From NCBI GenBank assembly GCA_013822395.1, contig PNKK01000008.1, forward strand, positions 23,090-87,089: a DNA stretch of 64,000 nucleotides, read 5' to 3'. The stretch comes from Anaerolinea sp. (lineage in GTDB: Bacteria; Chloroflexota; Limnocylindria; Limnocylindrales; CSP1-4). Made by a program: the position numbers and the translations under genes. Shown one piece after another: positions 35,625-44,702 of this stretch (position 1 is the first letter of the stretch; each line of letters starts with the position of its first letter). The notes under the pieces are model-generated. The model was given only the letters and a program-made list of their open reading frames with translations. It had not been told where the DNA came from and did no database searches.

Positions 35625-36884
35625 TCAGCTGCGGGAGCCGCTCCCCGACCGCGTGCGGCCGGTGCTCCGGTGGGCGTAGTGGTGGGTGCGGACCGGCCGT
35701 CCGGCCGACGGTCCGCGGAGCGGGACGGGTTCGGCGTTCCGGTCAGGCACGAAGCCCTCCTCCACCGTCCAGGGGATCGCCTTCTTGAGGAGACGCTGCA
35801 CACCGCGGAGGAGATCTGCCTCGTCGATCGAGACCAGGCTGACGGCGTCGCCGGTGGCCCCGGCTCGGCCCGTCCGACCGATCCGGTGGATGTAGTCCTG
35901 CGGCTCCCATGGGAGCTCGAAGTTGACGACGTGCGGGAGGTCCTCGATGTCGAGGCCGCGGGCGGCGACATCGGTCGCCACGAGGACCCGGATCTCGCCG
36001 CTCTTGAAGCCCTCGAGGGCGCGCGTCCGCTCGGGCTGCGTCCGGTCGGAGTGGATTGCCACGGCCTCCAGCCCGCGCCGGTCGAGGTACGTCGCCAGCC
36101 GTGACGCCCCGATCTTCGTTCGGGTGAAGACGAGGACCTGGCGCCAGTCGTACTTCGAGACGAGATGCGCGAGGAGCGCCTCCTTCCGGTCGCGATCGAC
36201 CGGGTAGACCAGCTGGCGGACCGACTCGGCGGCGGTGTTGCGGGCTGCGACCTCGACCGTTGCGGGATCCCGGAGGATGGAGCCGGACAGGCGCCGGATG
36301 TCGTCCGAGAAGGTCGCCGAGAACATGAGGTTCTGACGTCGCGGCGGGAGGAGCTCCAGGATGCGCCGGATATCGGGCAGGAAGCCCATGTCCAGCATCC
36401 GGTCCGCCTCGTCGAGGACCAGGATCTCCACCTGGCCCAGGTTGACCGTCTTCTGACCGACGTGGTCGAGCAGGCGCCCGGGCGTGGCGACGAGGATCTC
36501 GACACCGGCCCGGAGCGCCTTCGTCTGGGGTTCGATCGGGACCCCGCCGAAGACGACGGTGGGCCGGAGCGGTACCGTCCGGCCGTAGGTCCGGACGCTC
36601 TCGTCGACCTGCATGGCGAGCTCGCGGGTCGGCACCAGGATGAGGACCCGGACCGGGTGGCGCGCGGGCGAGAAGGACGTGTTCGCGTGACTGCGCAGGC
36701 GATCCAGGATCGGGAGGACGAAGGCGGCGGTCTTGCCGGTTCCCGTCTGGGCCGCCGCGAGAACGTCCCGGCCGGCGAGCACGTGCGGGATGGCGGCGGC
36801 CTGAACCGGCGTCGGCTCCGTATAGCCCTCCTCGGCCACCACCGCGACGAGATCGGCCGACAGGCCGAGCGATTCGAAGGTCAA
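35625..36884 (-). CDS. DEAD-box RNA helicase (first of two)
   Basis: A 419-residue ATP-dependent RNA helicase with motifs in order: Q motif (EPTPVQ), AQTGTGKT at 45-52, [21 protein letters not shown], and the second-domain [11 protein letters not shown] short basic and Ser/Gly-rich C-terminus follows. The start is probably TTG 36884 with GGAGA upstream; codons before it do not match the family. A paralogous DEAD-box gene lies 8 kb away. Such helicases remodel RNA in ribosome assembly or decay. Confidence 0.92.
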   Translation of the reverse strand: MTFESLGLSADLVAVVAEEGYTEPTPVQAAAIPHVLAGRDVLAAAQTGTGKTAAFVLPILDRLRSHANTSFSPARHPVRVLILVPTRELAMQVDESVRTYGRTVPLRPTVVFGGVPIEPQTKALRAGVEILVATPGRLLDHVGQKTVNLGQVEILVLDEADRMLDMGFLPDIRRILELLPPRRQNLMFSATFSDDIRRLSGSILRDPATVEVAARNTAAESVRQLVYPVDRDRKEALLAHLVSKYDWRQVLVFTRTKIGASRLATYLDRRGLEAVAIHSDRTQPERTRALEGFKSGEIRVLVATDVAARGLDIEDLPHVVNFELPWEPQDYIHRIGRTGRAGATGDAVSLVSIDEADLLRGVQRLLKKAIPWTVEEGFVPDRNAEPVPLRGPSAGRPVRTHHYAHRSTGRTRSGSGSRS

Positions 36885-37005
36885 GCTGTCTCCAGGTCTG
36901 CCATGGTCATCGTCCGCGCGCCGGGCGTCGGGACGACGGACGGGCGTCGCGAGGATACCGGATCGGCGCACAGCCGCGTTCCGGGCCCTCGACTACCATG
37001 CCGCG

Positions 37006-37512
37006 GTGAGCGCACGGGGCACGCGGGCGACCGATGAGCTGCGGCGGCTCGGTATCGCGCATCGAGTTCACGAGTATGAGCCGCCGGAACGTCATGGAAC
37101 TGCCCGGGACGGACGGCCGGCCTACGGGCGGGATGCGGCGGCAGCCCTCGACGTGGCGACCGACAGGGTCTGCAAGACCCTCGTCGCGATGGTCGACGGG
37201 AAGCCCGTTCTCGCGGTCGTGCCGGTCGATCGGATCCTCGACCTGAAGCGGCTGGCCGCCTCGCTGGGTGGGCGCCACGCCGACCTGGCCGACCCGGCGG
37301 AGGCCGAGCGCGCCACCGGCTACGTCATCGGCGGCATCAGCCCGATCGCCGGACGGCGGCGGCTGGCCGCCGTCCTCGACGAGGCCGTGACCGCTCATGC
37401 CACGATCCTCGTCTCGGCCGGCCGGCGCGGCCTCCAGGTGGAGCTCACGCCGGAGGATCTGCTGCGTGTCATCGGCGGGGTGGTCGCACCGATCGGGCGA
37501 GCTGGTGGATGA
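37006..37512 (+). CDS. ybaK: Cys-tRNA(Pro) deacylase, YbaK/EbsC family
   Basis: A 168-residue editing enzyme that hydrolyses mischarged Cys-tRNA(Pro). The characteristic VCKTLVAMVDGKPVLAVVP segment holds the key lysine at about residue 57, followed by GGRHADLADPAEAERATGYVIGGISPIAGRR, typical of YbaK. Start GTG 37006. The next frame begins inside its stop codon (ATGA at 37509). Confidence 0.92.
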   Translation: MSARGTRATDELRRLGIAHRVHEYEPPERHGTARDGRPAYGRDAAAALDVATDRVCKTLVAMVDGKPVLAVVPVDRILDLKRLAASLGGRHADLADPAEAERATGYVIGGISPIAGRRRLAAVLDEAVTAHATILVSAGRRGLQVELTPEDLLRVIGGVVAPIGRAGG

Positions 37513-37902
37513 TTACCGCAAAGAGGCCTGAGGTGGGTCGAGCGCTCGATCGCGTCCTTCGCCTCGTCTCTGAGGGCCGGCTGACCGCCGACGAGGCCGG
37601 CCCGATCCTCGACGCCCTCGGCGTCGCAGACCGGCGTCGAACCGATGCGGAGCGATGGCCGAAGCGTCGACGATGGGGAGTCGAGCCCGCGTTTCGCCCG
37701 CATCGAGGTCCGCGACGGCGGCACGCGGGTCGTCGATCTCCGCATCCCGGTCTCGCTCGGCAGGCTCGCCATGGGACGGGTCCCCGGACTCTCCGTGCAG
37801 CAGCTCGGGGAGATCGAGGCGGCGGTCGCGAGCGCGGCCCGCGGCCCGATCCTCGACGTGGAGGGTGCCGACGGGGACGGCGTCCGGATCATCCTCGAAT
37901 GA
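37509..37902 (+). pseudogene. Short SHOCT-like gene split over two frames
   Basis: ATG 37509 overlaps the ybaK stop and encodes MITAKRPEVGRALDRVLRLV and SEGRLTADEAGPILDALG, a SHOCT-like helical hairpin. The matching C-terminal part, with RFARIEVRDGGTRVVDLRIP and a final acidic strand region, is in the +1 frame from about 37645 to the stop at 37900-37902. The two parts are normally one small protein in related high-GC bacteria (my recollection, not a search). The frame change lies between about 37615 and 37690. It may be a real frameshift, a sequence error, or two coupled genes. Confidence 0.5.
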
Positions 37903-37983
37903 CCTCACGGCGACGGTAGCTGCCGCGCCGGACGCTGACGCCCGCCCGTCCGCGCGGGACTCCATCCGCAGCGGAAGAATCCG

Positions 37984-38015
37984 AAGACCCGCGCTTTCCA
38001 GCGGGCGCGGGTCTT
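37984..38015 (+). terminator. 11-bp perfect hairpin after the ybaK cluster
   Basis: AAGACCCGCGC (37984-37994) pairs with GCGCGGGTCTT (38005-38015) across a 10-nt loop, 81 nt after the last stop. There is no clear U-run, so termination is likely but not proven. Confidence 0.75.
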
Positions 38016-38698
38016 GCCGTTGCGCTTTGTCGGTGAGACCGGGTCGGCCCGCTCGGGCCCACCCCCGGCTCACCCGGGACTGCCCGCGCGAGTATCGGTG
38101 CTGATGTTGCCCGCGCGGGGCACGGTGGCGAGGTTGCTGCAGCCGCGACTGACATCCGCGGTGATCGCCAGGCTCGGGACCCGAAGGGTCGCGCGCCTGC
38201 GTCCGGACTCGGGAGCCGGGGAGCGGAGCTGTCCCGTCATCGGTGGAGCGAACCTCCTGTCGGCCCAATCCTACGCCCGGACGCAACCGCTGTCGACCCT
38301 GGATCCCGTCCCTGGATCCCGTCCCGCTGTGAATGGCCGTGCGGACGGACGTATGCAAGCCCACCGTCTGGGCTGACTCCCCGGGGCCGCCGCTCCCGGC
38401 ACTCCCGCCACTCCGGCCCGTGATCGACGTCATTCATCAGATCCGAGGTAGCCACGCTCGGCCGGCCCGCGGATTCGACAGAATCGGTGTATGGCCACGC
38501 TCAGCTGTGGCCGGATTGATGAACGAGATCGATCAGCGGGCAGGGCAGGGGGAGGACCAGCGCGAGGGCAGAGGATCAGCTGCCGACCTGCGGCACAGGA
38601 AATTCCCGTCGGAAGCGCACCAGTTCGAGTCCGAGCCGCGAATGCCGACCGGCGCCGCCGCCGGCGTCCGCGCCTCGTCAAACCGATGGCTCGTCGTG

Positions 38699-38880
38699 GG
38701 TTCGATGATCCGCGTCGGCTCGAGTTCTGCGTGGCGACGATCTGCAACGCGAGACGGCGTTCTGGGCGGCGGCTCTCGACACCGTGCTGGGCCAGGATCC
38801 GAGCGATGACGTCATCCTCCTGCGGCCAAGGGACGGCGTCGGTCCGAACCTCTCCTTCGATTGGCATCGCTCGTCGGTGC
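38699..38880 (+). pseudogene. Decayed VOC/glyoxalase-like fragment
   Basis: One frame reads FDDPRRLEF (from about 38701) and another, from 38751, reads ETAFWAAALDTVLGQDPSDD then VILLRPRDGVGPNLSFDWHR. Together they resemble the DDPRRLA-x-FWAAALG and VLRDPDGVGPRLSF blocks of glyoxalase-like VOC proteins. The frame changes between the parts and no start or C-terminal half is present, so this is best read as a remnant. Confidence 0.45.
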
Positions 38881-38910
38881 AGGTGCCGCCCCGGCGCTAC
38901 CATCGGGGCC

Positions 38911-39489
38911 ATGTCCACCACCGACCGCCTCCACTTCACCGGCGACGCCGCCGCGGACCGGTTCCTCGTCGAGGAGCCGCTCGCCCTGCTCATCGGGTTC
39001 GCGCTGGACCAGCAGGTGACCGTCCAGAAGGCATTCTCGGGGCCGTTCGAGCTCCGGAATCGCCTGGGCCACCTGGACGCGGCACGGATCGCGGCAATGG
39101 ATCCGGCCGACATGGACCGCATCTTCCGGGAGCGGCCGGCCCTGCACCGGTTTCCCGGCTCGATGGCCGGCAAGGTGCACGAGCTCTGCCGCGTGGTCGC
39201 CGAGCGTTACGACAACGACGCGCGGCGGATCTGGACCGAGGCCACGAACGGGGCGGACCTCCGGGATCGGCTCAAGGCGCTGCCCGGCTACGGAGACATG
39301 AAGGTCCGGGGCATGCTCGCGATCCTCGGCAAGCGCCTGGGCGTGACGGTCCCAGGGCTCGCGGAGGTCATGCCGTCCTACCCGACGCTGGGTGACGTCG
39401 ACTCGCCCGAGGCGCTGGCCGAGTACCAGGCGCGGAAGCGGGCGTACAAGGTTCTTCTCCGCACAGCGAAGGGGGCGCCCCGGTCCTGA
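38911..39489 (+). CDS. HhH-GPD family DNA-repair-like protein
   Basis: A 192-residue protein with a helix-hairpin-helix region: LKALPGYGDMKVRGMLAILG (about residues 119-138) is the HhH turn, followed by the GPD region. It lacks the C-terminal 4Fe-4S cysteines of endonuclease III. A conserved group of HhH-GPD proteins of this length without cluster exists in high-GC bacteria and is uncharacterised. A glycosylase role is inferred from the fold. ATG 38911 follows a GGGGCC stretch; it is a single gene. Confidence 0.8.
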   Translation: MSTTDRLHFTGDAAADRFLVEEPLALLIGFALDQQVTVQKAFSGPFELRNRLGHLDAARIAAMDPADMDRIFRERPALHRFPGSMAGKVHELCRVVAERYDNDARRIWTEATNGADLRDRLKALPGYGDMKVRGMLAILGKRLGVTVPGLAEVMPSYPTLGDVDSPEALAEYQARKRAYKVLLRTAKGAPRS

Positions 39490-39589
39490 CCCCAGCGCGC
39501 ACCGGCACCGGGGCACGTTCGCCCAGCGGTGCGGCGTCGCAGGTGACGTCAGCGGACACGGGCTACCTCGGGTTCGGTGTCGCTGCCGA

Positions 39590-39618
39590 TTGACGCCGGT
39601 CGCTGGGCAGGCGATGAT
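39590..39618 (+). promoter_or_regulatory. Candidate promoter of the SorC-FGGY-ABC operon
   Basis: TTGACG (39590-39595), 17-nt spacer, GATGAT (39613-39618; 4 of 6). Downstream, GCACATC (39631) and GGTGCATATG (39651) form an imperfect inverted arrangement that could be the operator of the regulator encoded next. Confidence 0.5.
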
Positions 39619-39677
39619 GGACCCGTGCAGGCACATCTGACTCGAACAAAGGTGCATATGCCGCGGACTCGTCACCG

Positions 39678-40670
39678 GTGACCCCCGCGAGCGACCTGGC
39701 GAGGCTCGTCAGGGTCAGCCGGCTCTACTACGAGCTCGGCGAGACGCAGGCGGAGATCGCCCGGAGGATGGGCTTGACCCGAGCCCACGTCTCGAAGCTC
39801 CTCAGGCAGGCCCGCCTGGAGGGCGTCGTGGAGATTCGGATCCTCGACCGGACCGAGCCGCCCAATGACCTGGCCGCCGCCCTCCGGGACCGCTTCGGCC
39901 TCCGGGCTGCTCACCTGGCGCCCACGCTCGCCGAATCCGAGGAGTTGACACGGCGGCGCGTCGGGCGGATCGCCGCCCAGGTGCTCGCCACCACCGTCAG
40001 GAACGGCATGATCGTGGGGGTCGGGGACGGATCGTCCGTCGGAGCGACCGCGGACGCGATGGAGGCGGCGGGCTCGCCGATCTCAGCGACGGTGGTGCCG
40101 CTGTGCGGCGGGTTCTGGGGGGCCGAGGGCGGGCGCGAACCGTATCGCCGGATCGCCGATGCGCTCGGGGCAACCGCCCACGGCCTCCTCGCGCCCGGCC
40201 TCCTCGACGACGGCGCAACCCGTGACGCCCTGTGTGCGCACGCCGGAATCCGGGCGATCACCGAGCTGTGGGCTCGCCTGGACGTGGCGGTCTTCGGGAT
40301 CGGCGGCCCGAGCTGGGGCGAGGGCGTGGTCGGCGCCAGCGCCCTCCGTGAGTTGGAGGCTGCTCAGGCGGTCGGCGAGGTGCTGATCGCCCCGTACGAC
40401 ATCGGCGGCCGCTTCGTCGGGGAGTTGCTCCGGCGCCGGACCATCGCGTTCGACGCCCGGCGCCTGTCCCTCGTCCCCACGGCGATCGGCGTTGCCAACG
40501 GGGCGGCCAAGGTCGTGCCCATCGTCGGAGCGCTCGGGGCGGGCGTGGTCGGCACCCTCGTCACCGACGTCGACACGGCCGCCCGCGTTCTCGAGTTCGC
40601 GGAACGGGCGCCCGCGAATGCCCGCCCGATCCCGACCTCGACGTCAACGCCCAGCGGCGGACGCCCCTGA
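39678..40670 (+). CDS. SorC/LsrR-type transcriptional regulator
   Basis: A 330-residue regulator. The N-terminal winged-helix or HTH is visible as YYELGETQAEIARRMGLTRAHVSKLLRQAR (about 17-46). The remainder is the sugar-binding SorC domain with GVGDGSSVG, the CGGFWGAEGG region and GIGGPSWGEG, which in relatives bind phosphorylated sugars. It should repress or activate its own operon in response to a phosphorylated ligand made by the adjacent kinase. GTG 39678 is the start; its stop overlaps the kinase ATG (TGATG). Confidence 0.92.
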   Translation: MTPASDLARLVRVSRLYYELGETQAEIARRMGLTRAHVSKLLRQARLEGVVEIRILDRTEPPNDLAAALRDRFGLRAAHLAPTLAESEELTRRRVGRIAAQVLATTVRNGMIVGVGDGSSVGATADAMEAAGSPISATVVPLCGGFWGAEGGREPYRRIADALGATAHGLLAPGLLDDGATRDALCAHAGIRAITELWARLDVAVFGIGGPSWGEGVVGASALRELEAAQAVGEVLIAPYDIGGRFVGELLRRRTIAFDARRLSLVPTAIGVANGAAKVVPIVGALGAGVVGTLVTDVDTAARVLEFAERAPANARPIPTSTSTPSGGRP

Positions 40671-42130
40671 TGCGCCCGCGGCCGACCGCCTTCCTCGGTG
40701 TGGACATCGGGTCCAGCGAGGTCCGGGCGGGCCTGATCACGACCGACGGGCGCCCGCTCGCGCTCGCCCGCCGGCGTCACGAGATGGCGGTGGACGCCGA
40801 CCTCGGCATCGCCGAGCAGGACGCCGAGGCATGGTGGGCGGGCCTCGTGTCGGTCGTCCGCGCGCTCCTCGAGGAGGCTGACGCCGATGTGGCGGGAATC
40901 GCCGTGGACGGACACGGACCCACGCTCACACCGGTCGATCGGCACGGGCGGCCAACGCGCCCGGCAATCACCTGGCTCGACGGCCGGGCCGGCCACGAGC
41001 TGGAGGAGCTCTCCCAGATCTCCGGCCTCAGGGGTTGGGCACTCGGGGTCCTGCCGGCGGCGCTCTGGCTGGAGCGGCATGAGCCCGAGGCCGCGAAACG
41101 GACGAGCTGGTATCTCAACAGCTGGGAGGCGCTCACCCTGCGCCTCACCGGGTCCGCCCGGACGACCCTCACCCCCGGCCAGCCCTGGCCGGTCCCGGAC
41201 GCTCTTGCAGGCCTGGAGCTCCCGCCCGCCAGACTCGCGCCGCCGATCCGCGCCGGTGAGGCCGTCGCGGGTCTCGCGCGCGACGCCGCGGACCTCCTGG
41301 GCCTCCCGGCCGGGACACCGGTGGTCGCCGGAGTCGTCGACGCCTTCGCGAGCTTCCACGGAGCACGGATGCTGCGCGCCGGCGACGCGGTCGACGTCGG
41401 CGGCTCGGCGGGTGGGTTCGGTGTCTACTGGGACCGCCCGGTGACCGCGGCGGGATCGTTCACGACCCCCGCCCCGCTGCCCGGTCACCACGTGGTCGGC
41501 GGCGCCATGGCCGCAACGGGCAGGGCCGTGGATTGGCTGCGAGACGACGTTCTTGGCGGTGGTCGGACCACGGACGAGCTCATCGCCCAGGCCGCCCTGA
41601 TCGAGCCCGGTGCGGACGGCCTGGTCTTCCTTCCGTATCTTGCGGGCGAGCGCTCGCCGATCTGGGATCCGGACGCACGCGGTGCCTTCGTCGGCCTGAC
41701 CCTCGCCCACGGCTCCGCGCACCTGACGCGCGCGGTGCTGGAGGCGGCCGCGCTGGCGATCCGGCACATTGCCGAGCCAATCCTCCAGAGCGGCGTGCGG
41801 GTCTCCGCGATGCGAGTCTCGGGCGCAGCGGCGCGCAGCGACGTCTGGAACCAGCTCAAGGCCGATATCACGGGCTTCCCGGTCGAGGTTCCACGGGTCG
41901 TCGAGACGGCGATCGTGGGCTCGGCGATCCTCGCGGCTACCGGGACCGGCGCCCACCCGGACCTGCCGGCCGCCATCGCCGCGATGACCGCGATCGAACG
42001 GCGGCTCGAGCCCAACCCGGAACGCCGGAGCGTCCACGACCGGAGCTTTCGTGCGTACGTCACGCTCCATCCTGCGCTCGCGCCGATCCTGCGCGTGCTC
42101 CGGGCACCCGTTGCGAGGGTGGCGCGATGA
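40670..42130 (+). CDS. FGGY family carbohydrate kinase
   Basis: A 486-residue kinase. The N-terminal actin-like ATPase motif is FLGVDIGSSEVRAGL (about 9-23); the substrate-site region AVDGHGPTL..PAITWLDGRA (with the catalytic aspartate in TWLDGRAGHELEE), GGSAGGFG, and the C-terminal SGAAARSDVWNQLKADITG adenine-binding block are all present. Xylulokinase, LsrK and related sugar kinases have this layout; the exact sugar cannot be read from the sequence. It sits between a SorC regulator and an ABC importer with 1-4 nt overlaps. Confidence 0.9.
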   Translation: MRPRPTAFLGVDIGSSEVRAGLITTDGRPLALARRRHEMAVDADLGIAEQDAEAWWAGLVSVVRALLEEADADVAGIAVDGHGPTLTPVDRHGRPTRPAITWLDGRAGHELEELSQISGLRGWALGVLPAALWLERHEPEAAKRTSWYLNSWEALTLRLTGSARTTLTPGQPWPVPDALAGLELPPARLAPPIRAGEAVAGLARDAADLLGLPAGTPVVAGVVDAFASFHGARMLRAGDAVDVGGSAGGFGVYWDRPVTAAGSFTTPAPLPGHHVVGGAMAATGRAVDWLRDDVLGGGRTTDELIAQAALIEPGADGLVFLPYLAGERSPIWDPDARGAFVGLTLAHGSAHLTRAVLEAAALAIRHIAEPILQSGVRVSAMRVSGAAARSDVWNQLKADITGFPVEVPRVVETAIVGSAILAATGTGAHPDLPAAIAAMTAIERRLEPNPERRSVHDRSFRAYVTLHPALAPILRVLRAPVARVAR

Positions 42131-42909
42131 CCGAGGCTGCGGCCCCCGGGCGGATCGACGTCCACGACCTCGCCGTGGAATTCCCGCGCCGGGGCGAGGC
42201 GCCACTCCTCGCCATCGACGGCGTCGAATTCAGTGTGTCCGGTGGGGAGATCGTCTCGCTCATCGGGCCGAACGGCTGCGGCAAGAGCACGATCCTCCGC
42301 TCGATCGCCGGGCTCGTCCGTCCGAGTCGCGGGCAGGTCCTTCTCGATGGCGGGGCGATCGATGGTCCGGATCCTCGAATCGGCCTCGTCTTCCAGGAGC
42401 CGCGCCTGCTCCCGTGGCGAACCGTCGCCCGGAACGTGGCCTATGCGCTGGAGCTCGCCGGGTTTCCTCGTCCCGTCCGCGAAGTGCGCGTCCTCGAGCT
42501 CCTGAGGCGGGTGGGTCTTCAGGATTCCGCCACCGTCCTGCCCGCACAGCTCTCGGGCGGCATGCGTCAGCGGGCGGCCCTGGCTCGTGCCCTGGCCCTG
42601 GAACCGGAGGTGCTGCTCCTGGACGAGCCGTTCAGCGCCCTCGATGCGATGACGCGCGACCGTTTCAACCTCGAGCTCCTGCGCCTGTGGGGCCGCCTTC
42701 GAACGACGATCGTCGTCGTCACCCACAGCATCTCGGAGGCGATCTTCCTGGGCGACCGGGTGATCGTGCTCGGCGCGCGCCCAGGGCGGGTGGTTGCGGA
42801 CATCGCCGTTCCGCTCTCGCGGCCGCGCACGATCGACCAGCTCGACGAGGCGGCCGTCTCCGCGACGGCCCGGGAGATCCGGCGGCACCTCGACCTGGTG
42901 GCCGCATGA
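42127..42909 (+). CDS. ABC transporter ATP-binding protein, NitT/TauT (SsuB-like) type
   Basis: A 260-residue ATPase with Walker A GPNGCGKST, Q-loop VFQEPRLLPWRTV (the SsuB/TauB/ThiZ-type form), signature LSGGMRQR, Walker B LLLDEPFSALD and switch histidine THSI. Its ATG overlaps the kinase stop (ATGA), and its stop overlaps the permease start. It energises the permease and binding protein that follow. Confidence 0.93.
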   Translation: MTEAAAPGRIDVHDLAVEFPRRGEAPLLAIDGVEFSVSGGEIVSLIGPNGCGKSTILRSIAGLVRPSRGQVLLDGGAIDGPDPRIGLVFQEPRLLPWRTVARNVAYALELAGFPRPVREVRVLELLRRVGLQDSATVLPAQLSGGMRQRAALARALALEPEVLLLDEPFSALDAMTRDRFNLELLRLWGRLRTTIVVVTHSISEAIFLGDRVIVLGARPGRVVADIAVPLSRPRTIDQLDEAAVSATAREIRRHLDLVAA

Positions 42910-43655
42910 GGCTGTCCACGATCCCCTCGGTGCTCGGCGCGCTCGCCGTCTCCCTGCTGCTCTGGAAGGCCGTCGTGGTCATCGGCGGGTACCCGCCGTT
43001 CATCCTGCCGCCGCCCGAATCGGTCCTCGTCCGCCTGGTCGAGGCGTGGACGGATGGCGTGATGGCGCCCCACGCTGCGACGACGCTCCTCGAGATCGGG
43101 CTGGGCTTCGCGGTCGGCTCGGTGGCAGCTCTGGTTGTCGGCTACGTGCTCGGCCGATCGTCGTTCGTCGCAAGATTGATCTCGCCGTACCTCGTCGCCG
43201 CGCAGGCGACCCCGATCCTGGCCCTCGCGCCGGTTCTCGCCCTCTGGTTCGGGCCGGGCCTGCTCAGCAAGGTCGTGATCGCGGCCCTGATCGTCTTCTT
43301 CCCGGTCGCGGTCTCCACGATGGTCGGCATCCGGTCGGTGGATGCCGGACTCCTGGAGCTGGCTCGGAGCCTGCGCGCCACGCGGCGGCAGGTGGTCATG
43401 ACCCTGGAGATCCCGGCCGCCCTCCCGTCGATCTTCGGTGGGCTCCGCATCGGGATCACACTGGCCGTCGTCGGCGCGATCGTGGGCGAGTGGGCCGGGG
43501 CCGAGCGGGGTCTCGGCGTGCTGGTGAACCTCGCCCGCGGCAGCCTCTTCGACATCCCCCTCATGTTCGCCACCCTGGTCACGATCGCGGCGATCGGGGT
43601 GGCCCTGTACCTCGCCGTCGTCCTGGTCGAGCGTCGGCTGGTGCCCGCACGCTGA
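42906..43655 (+). CDS. ABC transporter permease, NitT/TauT (SsuC-like) type
   Basis: A 249-residue inner-membrane permease with about six helices; the EAA loop is LLELARSLRATRRQVVMTLEIPAALPSIFGGLRIG. The GYPPFILPPPESV start and VGAIVGEWAGAERGLG segment are typical of the SsuC/TauC/ThiX family. ATG 42906 overlaps the ATPase stop by 4 nt. Confidence 0.92.
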   Translation: MRLSTIPSVLGALAVSLLLWKAVVVIGGYPPFILPPPESVLVRLVEAWTDGVMAPHAATTLLEIGLGFAVGSVAALVVGYVLGRSSFVARLISPYLVAAQATPILALAPVLALWFGPGLLSKVVIAALIVFFPVAVSTMVGIRSVDAGLLELARSLRATRRQVVMTLEIPAALPSIFGGLRIGITLAVVGAIVGEWAGAERGLGVLVNLARGSLFDIPLMFATLVTIAAIGVALYLAVVLVERRLVPAR

Positions 43656-43677
43656 CCCAGAAGCACAGGAGATGCCC

Positions 43678-44679
43678 GTGAACCGCCGCCCCGCCGCCCT
43701 CGTGAGTCTCGTCCTCGTCGCCATGGTGGCGACGGCGTGCGCCGGTACGGGCGCCACCAGTACGCCCGGCCGCACCGCCCTGACCGTCGGTCTCGGGTAC
43801 ATCCCGAGCGTCCAGTTCGCACCGTTCTATCTGGCCGACCAGGCGGGCTACTACCGCGACGCCGGCCTCGATGTGACCTTCCAGAACAAGATCGATCCGG
43901 ATCTCGTGACGCTCGTCGGCCAGGGCGCCATCGACGTGGGCCTCGCCGATGGAACGAGCCTGATCCCGGCGGTCAGCCAGGGAATCCCCGTCCAGTACAT
44001 CGCCACGATCTATCGGGCCTTCCCGTCGGTGGTGTTCGCGAAGGCGTCGGCCGGGATCGCCGGGGCGGCCGACCTGAAGGGCAGGAAGATCGGGATCCCG
44101 GGCCGCTACGGCTCGTCGTGGGTGATGCTCCAGGCTCTCCTGGGGTCTGCCGGCCTCACGCCGGACGACGTCGAGATCGTCGAGTATCCGGACTTCGGCC
44201 AAGCCGCCGCCGTGCAGCAGGGGGCGGTGGACGCCGCGACCGGCTTCGTCAACAACGAGCCCGTCCAACTCGAACTCAACGGCATCCCGACCACGATCCT
44301 CCAGGTCGACGGCATCGTCCCGTTGCCCGGCCCCGGCCTCATCAGCGGCAAGGCCACCATCCCGGGCAAGCAGGTGGCCATCACCGCGTTCGTGGGGGCC
44401 ACGCTGCGGGCGATGGGCGAGATCGCCACCGACCCGTCCAATGGGCTGGACGCCGCGATCGCGGTCGTTCCGGATCTCGGCAAGGATCGCGACACCCAGG
44501 CGGCGATCCTCGACGCGACGGTCGCGGCATGGAAGGGATCGGGCACAGGTGGGCCTTCGCTCGGCTCGATCGACCAGGCGGGCTGGAGCGCCTCGGTTGC
44601 GTTCATGACGAGCCTGGGCCTGGTCCCGAACCCGGTCAAGGTCGAGGACCTGATTCGCGACGACCTCCTTCCGCGCTGA
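43678..44679 (+). CDS. NMT1/THI5-like substrate-binding lipoprotein
   Basis: A 333-residue binding protein. GTG 43678 is preferred over ATG 43672 because AGGAG lies 6 nt before it. A lipoprotein signal ends in the ATAC lipobox (MVATACAGTG). The mature part has the NMT1/THI5 start LTVGLGYIPSVQFAPFYLADQAGYY, a GLADGTS loop and KIGIPGRYGSSW. This family binds pyrimidine precursors of thiamine, riboflavin (RibY), sulfonates or nitrate-like ligands. It completes the importer; no FMN or TPP riboswitch is visible upstream. Confidence 0.9.
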   Translation: MNRRPAALVSLVLVAMVATACAGTGATSTPGRTALTVGLGYIPSVQFAPFYLADQAGYYRDAGLDVTFQNKIDPDLVTLVGQGAIDVGLADGTSLIPAVSQGIPVQYIATIYRAFPSVVFAKASAGIAGAADLKGRKIGIPGRYGSSWVMLQALLGSAGLTPDDVEIVEYPDFGQAAAVQQGAVDAATGFVNNEPVQLELNGIPTTILQVDGIVPLPGPGLISGKATIPGKQVAITAFVGATLRAMGEIATDPSNGLDAAIAVVPDLGKDRDTQAAILDATVAAWKGSGTGGPSLGSIDQAGWSASVAFMTSLGLVPNPVKVEDLIRDDLLPR

Positions 44680-44702
44680 GCCATCGCTCTGGCGCGACAG
44701 GA

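Larger units (their letters stand above)
37903..38910. other. 1-kb low-coding region
   Basis: No intact gene is supported. A strong hairpin (37984-38015) follows the frameshifted gene, and a decayed glyoxalase-like fragment lies at 38699-38880. The remainder shows no recognisable protein or RNA. Confidence 0.7.

Noticed and set aside
38600..38650. tRNA-like T-loop (GTTCGAGTC)
   Set aside because: The flanking bases cannot form a T-stem and no acceptor or anticodon arm is present.
43656..43677. TPP or FMN riboswitch before the THI5-like importer
   Set aside because: The gene is inside an operon with a 22-nt gap, and no TPP or RFN conserved blocks are seen there or upstream of the regulator.
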